Made by a program: the position numbers and the translations under genes. From Planctomycetota bacterium (GTDB taxonomy: Bacteria > Planctomycetota > GCA-002687715 > DRQF01): DNA of 11,052 bases. Location of the stretch: contig WFTN01000080.1 of NCBI GenBank assembly GCA_015485455.1, forward strand, positions 1 through 11,052, written 5' to 3'. Below the pieces are notes generated by a model. It did not search any database. It was given only the letters and a program-made list of their open reading frames with translations, and was not told the origin of the DNA. This document shows positions 7,133 through 11,052 of the stretch, in pieces; the stretch's first letter is position 1; each line of letters begins with the position of its first letter.

Positions 7133-7924
7133 TCAGGTCTGAATTCTTCGTTCTTGTCTCTGTTCGGTGCGAAGTATGCGGCAAGCCGCATAAGCCGCCC
7201 CAAACCCGTTGCCGATATTAACAACCACCACCCCCGGTGCACAGGAGCAGAGCATTCCCAATAAGGCGGCTAATCCCTGAAAAGACGCTCCATAACCCAC
7301 CGCCGTTGGGACGGCAATCACAGGCTCTGCCACCAAGCCACCCACCACACTAGGCAAAGCCCCTTCCATCCCTGCGACTACAATATGAACTCCAGCACCG
7401 ACAAGTTCTTCTTTTCGGGACAAAAGACGATGAAGGCCGGCCACCCCCACATCGTAGAGCTTGCGCACCTCAGCCCCCATCAACCAGGCAGTCATGGCGG
7501 CCTCTTCGGCCACTGGTACATCAGTGGTGCCAGCAGCGATCACAGTTACGACTCCCAGCCGAGGCCCGGGGGAACCTATCGTTAAGATCCGACCCCGATG
7601 ATGCCATTCGACCTGGGGTATTTTCTCAAGGGCCATAGCCGCCCCGCTTTCAGAAACACGGGTTGCCAAGACTCGCGGCGAAGCTTCTGCCAATTGCCGA
7701 ATACAGGAACAAAGATCTTCATCTGTTTTGCCTTCAGCAAAAATAACTTCGGGAAAACCACTCCTTTCACCTCGACTGAGATCGAGATGAATGGTCTCGT
7801 CTTCGGAGCCAACACGGGCGACAATGTCTTGGTGCCAACGTGCTAAGGCCCCAGAGGCAGAAATTTTTCCGGCCTCGATTTCCTTCATTAAGCTGAGCAA
7901 GGGCCCATCCATCGACGGACTCAT
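7133..7924 (-). CDS. larB: LarB-type nickel pincer cofactor biosynthesis protein (AIR carboxylase-like domain)
   Basis: LarB carboxylates the pyridine ring of nicotinic acid adenine dinucleotide and cleaves off AMP, the first step to the nickel-pincer nucleotide of lactate racemase and its relatives. It has 263 residues, the expected size. The N-terminal region carries RSGFPEVIFAEGKT (about 53-66). The C-terminal PurE-like domain starts near residue 120 with AGTTDVPVAEEA (131-142). It continues with YDVGVAGLHRLL (157-168), VVAGMEGALPSVVGGL and AVPTAVGYGASFQGLAALLGML (part of 205-224), and NIGNGFGAAYAA near the end. These match LarB (also called CpmA-like) rather than true PurE. The ATG overlaps the ctp stop (ATGA, 7921-7924). 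No larA, larC or larE gene is in the window, so its role here rests on genes elsewhere. Confidence 0.9.
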   Translation of the reverse strand: MSPSMDGPLLSLMKEIEAGKISASGALARWHQDIVARVGSEDETIHLDLSRGERSGFPEVIFAEGKTDEDLCSCIRQLAEASPRVLATRVSESGAAMALEKIPQVEWHHRGRILTIGSPGPRLGVVTVIAAGTTDVPVAEEAAMTAWLMGAEVRKLYDVGVAGLHRLLSRKEELVGAGVHIVVAGMEGALPSVVGGLVAEPVIAVPTAVGYGASFQGLAALLGMLCSCAPGVVVVNIGNGFGAAYAACRILRTEQRQERRIQT

Positions 7925-9261
7925 GGAGCCACCAGTTTCCGCACAGGTTCTCCCGCTAAGACCTGAAGCGCAACAGTCAGTTGCGGATCAACGAAACCTT
8001 CCGGAACTTTCAGGTTATTCTCATCTTCCTGCATCGCTCGAACAATGTCGTCCGCCAAGGGGATCCGCTGCCAATATTCGAACAGATATTGCATGTCTTG
8101 TCGACTTGCGATGACGTGCAAATCTGGAATGATACCACCAACATGATTCCCGCCTTTGTCTTCATTCCTCTGCAAGACTCTCCCGGAAGGGGTCAACCAA
8201 TAGGCTGTGGTAATTTTCACCCCCGCTGGCCTTGTCTTCAATGGGAAGACTTTTTGCACCACACCTTTGCCGTAGGAGTTGGTGCCAACAATGATCGCTC
8301 GGCGATAGTCTTGTAAGGCACCAGCAACAATTTCAGATGCGGATGCACTTCCTTGATTCACCAAAACAACAAGAGGTAAGTCAGGGGCCACCGGAGCAGT
8401 CTTCGTTGGATAGCGACGACTGTATTCTCGGTAGGAGCTGACGAGAGCCAAATCGGTCTTCATGAATACACCCACCACGCCCACGGCTGCCTGAAGTGAA
8501 CCACCCAGATTCTCCCGCAGATCAAGAACAGCACCTTCCAGCCCATTCGCCTCTTTCAATAAACGGCGAAGAGCCAATGAAACCTCAACATCGGACTTGT
8601 TCTTGAATGACTTCAGATGGATGTAGCCGATCTTCTTCTCCGGGCCGATCCTCTCTGCCACAACACTAGGTGTATTGTAGAACCCCCGCGTGACTTTGAG
8701 GTGACGACGCTCAGACGATTTCCAGGTTTCGACTTCAAAGTCAATGGAAGAGCCTGCCGGCCCGAGAATGAGGTCACGGACGAAACTCGTCTTCACCCCC
8801 TGAGGAATTTTGTTGCCGTCAATGGAGCAAAGACGGTCTCCCGCCCTGAACCCACTTTTCTCCGCTGGCCCTCCAGGAAAGACGTAAAGGGTGCGGGCCA
8901 AGCCATTCAAGGTCCCAAAGAAAATTCCAATCCCCGCTCGTCTCCCTTCAGACGAGCGTTGGAATTCTTGCCATTCTTCCTTGTCATAACCGCGGGAATG
9001 ACGATCGAGAACCGCAGCCATGCCGTCCAAAGCCCCATAGATCAATTCATCTCGATCAACACCGGTGACATGGTGCTCCTCAATCAGTTGCATCACCTCG
9101 CGATAGCTATCTTCTCCTAATTCATGATCGCCGCCAAAATCCCGTGGCTGTTGACGCACATAAATAACGCCCGCAATGGCCAAACAAGCCAAAAGCGCAG
9201 GAGACAGATAAATCAAAAACCAGGCCCGCCGAGGTGGCAGAGCACGACCTCGCATATTCAT
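7921..9261 (-). CDS. S41-family C-terminal processing peptidase, membrane-anchored
   Basis: This serine protease of the CtpA/Tsp type probably works outside the cytoplasmic membrane on envelope proteins. It has 446 residues from the ATG at 9261. A positively charged N-terminus is followed by one hydrophobic segment (about 14-35), which acts as an uncleaved anchor or signal. Next come a helical region, a PDZ domain around 107-195 (AGIGIFF, GPAEKSGFRAGDRLCSIDG) and the S41 core with GYIHLKSF, DLRENLGG and NQGSASASEIVAGAL. By spacing to the known Ser-Lys-Gln set, the catalytic residues should be Ser307, Lys332 and Gln336 (SYGKGVVQ). The C-terminal 70 or so residues are not part of the core. A GTG two codons upstream (9265-9267) overlaps the DUF192 stop, but the strong Shine-Dalgarno is spaced for 9261. 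The gene sits with a lipoprotein and a small membrane protein, an envelope setting. Confidence 0.93.
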   Translation of the reverse strand: MNMRGRALPPRRAWFLIYLSPALLACLAIAGVIYVRQQPRDFGGDHELGEDSYREVMQLIEEHHVTGVDRDELIYGALDGMAAVLDRHSRGYDKEEWQEFQRSSEGRRAGIGIFFGTLNGLARTLYVFPGGPAEKSGFRAGDRLCSIDGNKIPQGVKTSFVRDLILGPAGSSIDFEVETWKSSERRHLKVTRGFYNTPSVVAERIGPEKKIGYIHLKSFKNKSDVEVSLALRRLLKEANGLEGAVLDLRENLGGSLQAAVGVVGVFMKTDLALVSSYREYSRRYPTKTAPVAPDLPLVVLVNQGSASASEIVAGALQDYRRAIIVGTNSYGKGVVQKVFPLKTRPAGVKITTAYWLTPSGRVLQRNEDKGGNHVGGIIPDLHVIASRQDMQYLFEYWQRIPLADDIVRAMQEDENNLKVPEGFVDPQLTVALQVLAGEPVRKLVAP

Positions 9262-9263
9262 TG

Positions 9264-9839
9264 TCACTTGCCTCCTTTGATTCTTGATTGCAGTTGTGAT
9301 GAAAGACGCAAATGATCTCCGACTCCAACGCCATTCCTCTCAAACCAACCCTTCTGCATTTCAACCACGTAACGTGCCCGATCCTGAGACTTGGCTCGGG
9401 GAAGGTCAGCATCACTGCAATGAGCTGCAGGTGGATCAAGGGAGACAATCTGGGTGATGAGCAAGTCATTGGAAACAAAGGCAATATCCAAGGGCACCCA
9501 AGTATCCTTCATCCAAAAGCTTCGAAAGCCAGCTTCTTCATAGACAAAGATCATCCCGTCATCTCTTGCCAACGATTTTCGATGTCCCAAACCCAGACCT
9601 CGACTTTTCGAATCAGAAGCGACTTCGAGCCAGACCTCCTGATCACCAAGCCAAAGTTGAGCTCGCCCGGGATGCATTTCTTTTCTCCGAACATTCTCTT
9701 GATGATTGGATGGCTGCGTTGGAATGGATGTTGGTTGCTCTTGGGTAGGTGGAGTTGATTTCGGTCCGGCGCAGGCATTCAGGGAAATGACAAGAAATAA
9801 CCAAACGCAAGATATGCGAAACCTACTTGGCCTTATCAT
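9264..9839 (-). CDS. DUF192 family lipoprotein
   Basis: This 191-residue DUF192 protein has no well-established biochemical role that I know of. The N-terminus is a lipoprotein signal: basic MIRPSRFR, a hydrophobic stretch and the lipobox LNAC with Cys23, so the mature protein is probably lipid-anchored outside the cytoplasmic membrane. A Pro/Thr/Gln-rich linker (24-50) precedes the DUF192 domain (about 58-177). Family motifs are SRGLGLGHRKSL, DDGMIFVYEE, FRSFWMKDTWVPLDIAFV, then RYVVEMQKGWFERNGVGVGD. The start overlaps the small membrane gene by 17 bases, and the stop overlaps the GTG alternative start of the protease gene. The tight packing with a periplasm-facing protease suggests shared expression; any physical partnership is speculation. 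Confidence 0.9.
   Translation of the reverse strand: MIRPSRFRISCVWLFLVISLNACAGPKSTPPTQEQPTSIPTQPSNHQENVRRKEMHPGRAQLWLGDQEVWLEVASDSKSRGLGLGHRKSLARDDGMIFVYEEAGFRSFWMKDTWVPLDIAFVSNDLLITQIVSLDPPAAHCSDADLPRAKSQDRARYVVEMQKGWFERNGVGVGDHLRLSSQLQSRIKGGK
9271..9278 (-). promoter_or_regulatory. Strong Shine-Dalgarno of the S41 protease gene, inside the DUF192 gene
   Basis: AAAGGAGG on the minus strand lies 9 bases before the ATG at 9259-9261 but only 3 before the GTG at 9265-9267. Spacing therefore favours the ATG. The site lies within the last codons of the DUF192 gene. It is the closest match to a consensus site in the window, suggesting strong independent loading on the protease gene. Confidence 0.7.
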
Positions 9840-10056
9840 GGGAGTCTCTCTTTTTGGCTCTTTCGTGCTCTTTTGTTGGCGAAAGTACTTTGTCCATTCC
9901 TTGGGGCGACTTCATAACCTCATCTTGAGTCCGCCCAAGAACGGGCTTACTCTCTCCGACCTGATCGTTTGCATCCCAGAAAAGAGAAAGCAAAGCACCT
10001 ATGCTGATGGCGAGAACAAAGAGAGCCTTAGGTAATCTGCGATTCGGGTCGTCCAT
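9823..10056 (-). CDS. Small single-span membrane protein, unrecognised
   Basis: This 77-residue protein starts MDDPNRRLPK and has one hydrophobic segment at about 11-27 (ALFVLAISIGALLSLFW). A polar C-terminal half follows, ending in a Lys/Arg/Glu/Asp-rich tail. By the positive-inside rule the basic N-terminus is cytoplasmic and the tail lies outside. The charged tail could equally make the reverse orientation plausible. GGAG lies only 2 bases before the ATG, a short spacing. The gene overlaps the DUF192 gene by 17 bases and follows maf by 90 bases. I recognise no family. Its support is position in a tight gene run, the coherent membrane segment, and the lack of any other gene across this interval. 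Confidence 0.6.
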   Translation of the reverse strand: MDDPNRRLPKALFVLAISIGALLSLFWDANDQVGESKPVLGRTQDEVMKSPQGMDKVLSPTKEHERAKKRDSHDKAK

Positions 10057-10146
10057 AGCTCCAGTATACTCCGATGCCAGGTCATTGGGTGGACTAAATG
10101 AAGATGAGGATTTTCTCCATTGAGGCAGTTTGGCCGGGGTGATTGA

Positions 10147-10749
10147 CTACGCCCCGAAAGGAAACCCAGCCTGGTCCAAGAGCCGAAGCACAAGCTCTTT
10201 GGGCAAGCCAACCACATTGCTGAAGGAACCAGTAAACTCTTTGATAAGGTTCCCCCCCAAGCCCTGGATGGCGAAGGCACCGGCTTTCCCCATCGGCTCC
10301 CCGGTCGCCACATAGTCACAAATTTCTTTCGCGCCAAAGGGAAACATCTCGAGTTTCGTGAGTTCAAATCCTTCGAAAACCTGCCCGGTCCCGCCCACCA
10401 CGGAAACTCCTGTAGCAACTTCAACAATCTGGCCAGAAAGCCCTTCCAGCATTTCTCTGGCTTCATTGCTATCTTTCGGCTTGCCTAGAAGAACTCCACA
10501 GCAAGAGACAATCGTGTCTGCCCCAAGAATCCAAGCTTCCTTGTTTTCCTGTGATTGACGATGTTGTCGGCCATTGAACACAGCCATCGCTTTGATGGTT
10601 GCCAAAGCTTGTGCTTGAGGTCCACAGGCGAGACCACCGTCCAAGGACTCTTCGACATCTGCTGGCTGAATCGTGTGGGCCAAGCCCCAAGACTTCAAGA
10701 GGTCACGTCGGCGAGGGGAAGCCGAGGCCAAGATGAGTCGGTGGCCCAT
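10147..10749 (-). CDS. maf: Maf family nucleoside triphosphate pyrophosphatase
   Basis: This Maf/HAM1-like cytosolic pyrophosphatase hydrolyses non-canonical or selected nucleoside triphosphates (dTTP/UTP or m7GTP type) to monophosphates as house-cleaning, and was historically linked to septum formation. It has 200 residues, the usual size. Motifs are LILASASPRRRDLL (5-18), the catalytic Asp78 in GADTIV (76-81), GKPKD (89-93), VATGVSVV (111-118), and DYVATGEPMGKAGAFAIQG (part of 145-163) near the C-terminus. Substrate type cannot be decided by eye. It starts 6 bases after the stop of the lysine-rich gene, with only a weak CAGGG before its ATG. The 90 bases downstream, before the next gene, hold no clear terminator or promoter. 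Confidence 0.95.
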   Translation of the reverse strand: MGHRLILASASPRRRDLLKSWGLAHTIQPADVEESLDGGLACGPQAQALATIKAMAVFNGRQHRQSQENKEAWILGADTIVSCCGVLLGKPKDSNEAREMLEGLSGQIVEVATGVSVVGGTGQVFEGFELTKLEMFPFGAKEICDYVATGEPMGKAGAFAIQGLGGNLIKEFTGSFSNVVGLPKELVLRLLDQAGFPFGA

Positions 10750-10755
10750 CCCTGA

Positions 10756-11052
10756 CTATTTCTTCTTCTTACGATTCGTCTTCTTCTTGGCGGCAGCCTT
10801 TTTCTTCGTCGCCGTCTTCTTCTTAGTGGCTGGCTTCTTCTTGCTCGCGGTTTTCTTGGTTGCGGCTTTCTTCTTGGTGACCTTCTTGACCACCTTCTTC
10901 TTGGCCGAAGTTTTCTTCTTAGCCGCAGGTTTCTTCTTAGCCGCAGGTTTCTTCTTAGTCGCAGGTTTCTTCTTGGCCGCAGCCTTCTTGGTTGCTGTCT
11001 TCTTCTTTGTCGCCTTCTTAGCGACCTTCTTCTTGGCAGCCGTCTTCTTGGC
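10756..11052 (-). CDS. Lysine/alanine-rich histone H1-like C-terminal region (5' end outside window)
   Basis: The frame is open from the right edge to a TAG at 10756-10758 and gives 98 visible residues. They are almost wholly Lys, Ala, Thr, Pro and Val, arranged as short repeats (KKKPAA, KKKTAT, AAKKK and similar) of about five to six residues, ending KTNRKKKK. Only one Arg and one Asn occur, with no acidic or aromatic residue, so this part is disordered and strongly cationic. Such tails bind DNA without sequence specificity in bacterial H1-like proteins (Hc1/Hc2, AlgP) and as C-terminal extensions of HU or topoisomerase I in some phyla. The missing N-terminus would decide between a free nucleoid protein and the tail of a larger DNA-binding enzyme. 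It lies 6 bases upstream of maf and is probably co-transcribed with it. Confidence 0.8.
   Translation of the reverse strand, partial: AKKTAAKKKVAKKATKKKTATKKAAAKKKPATKKKPAAKKKPAAKKKTSAKKKVVKKVTKKKAATKKTASKKKPATKKKTATKKKAAAKKKTNRKKKK
10913..10984. repeat. 18-bp tandem repeat, four copies, in the lysine-rich gene
   Basis: The plus-strand unit TTCTTCTTAGCCGCAGGT occurs at 10913-10930 and identically at 10931-10948. It recurs with one mismatch at 10949-10966 and with three at 10967-10984. It encodes the KKKPA(A/T) hexapeptide on the minus strand. Identical neighbouring copies point to recent duplication by slippage or unequal recombination, and copy number may differ between strains. Confidence 0.85.

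Noticed and set aside
8617..9120. Plus-strand open frame of 167 codons opposite the S41 protease gene
   Set aside because: Antisense shadow; the minus strand carries a complete protease with PDZ and Ser/Lys motifs.
9312..9758. Plus-strand open frame of 148 codons opposite the DUF192 gene
   Set aside because: Antisense to a gene with a clear lipobox and DUF192 motifs; no family features in its own product.
10063..10068. TATACT on the minus strand, 6 bases before the ATG of the small membrane gene, as a -10 element
   Set aside because: It matches TATAAT at five of six bases, but no TTGACA-like -35 lies at 16-18 bases, and transcription would start at about the ATG itself. It may be chance; start-site mapping would decide.
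9999..10466. Minus-strand open frame of 155 codons overlapping maf in another frame
   Set aside because: Maf motifs occupy the overlapping frame; this product is low-information and rich in Arg/Ser/Trp as expected for an off-frame read.
10756..11052. Non-coding simple-sequence or CRISPR-like array
   Set aside because: The TTCTTCTT-rich repeats keep a single open minus-strand frame and encode Lys-rich hexapeptides; there are no spacers of uniform length.

Overview
This is a gene-dense stretch of bacterial chromosome with ordinary housekeeping content. It holds thirteen protein-coding genes, two of them cut by the window edges. I see no RNA gene, insertion sequence, phage gene, CRISPR array or attachment site. 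G+C looks slightly above 50 % by eye (not counted). A diderm bacterium is suggested by a lipoprotein signal peptide and a membrane-anchored C-terminal processing protease. A Hanks-type kinase, a lysine-rich histone-like protein and an unusual CdsA signature make a Planctomycetota/PVC-type lineage my best guess, but nothing in the window proves it.

Layout. Twelve genes lie on the minus strand and read from right to left. In transcription order they are: a lysine-rich histone H1-like C-terminus (11052-10756, cut by the window end); maf (10749-10147); a small single-span membrane protein (10056-9823); a DUF192 lipoprotein (9839-9264); an S41/Ctp protease (9261-7921); larB (7924-7133); carA (7119-5962); purA (5873-4602); uppS (4605-3835); cdsA (3842-2997); phoH/ybeZ (2983-1979); ybeY (1982-1551); and a Ser/Thr protein kinase (1554-430). 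One gene lies on the plus strand: an unrecognised reading frame already open at base 1 and ending at 396. It converges on the kinase, leaving only 33 bases between the two stop codons.

Organisation. Most minus-strand junctions are 4-base ATGA-type overlaps or gaps of 6-13 bases. The two larger gaps are about 90 bases each (maf/small membrane gene, and carA/purA). The array may therefore be one long polycistron, or two to three transcription units with internal promoters I cannot identify with confidence. No stretch above 300 bases lacks a gene.

How the genes work together. carA and purA supply carbamoyl phosphate and AMP for nucleotide (and arginine) synthesis. uppS and cdsA make the undecaprenyl carrier lipid and CDP-diacylglycerol, the classic lipid pair. 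phoH-ybeY is the conserved RNA/ribosome maturation pair. The small membrane protein, DUF192 lipoprotein and Ctp protease form an envelope-facing group. larB is a nickel-pincer cofactor gene whose partner genes are not in the window. The kinase at the 3' end is translationally coupled to ybeY. I found no convincing undescribed system. The points most worth a second look are the altered CdsA signature, the kinase with an N-terminal accessory domain coupled to phoH-ybeY, the lone larB, the lysine-rich repeat protein and the unrecognised plus-strand gene.
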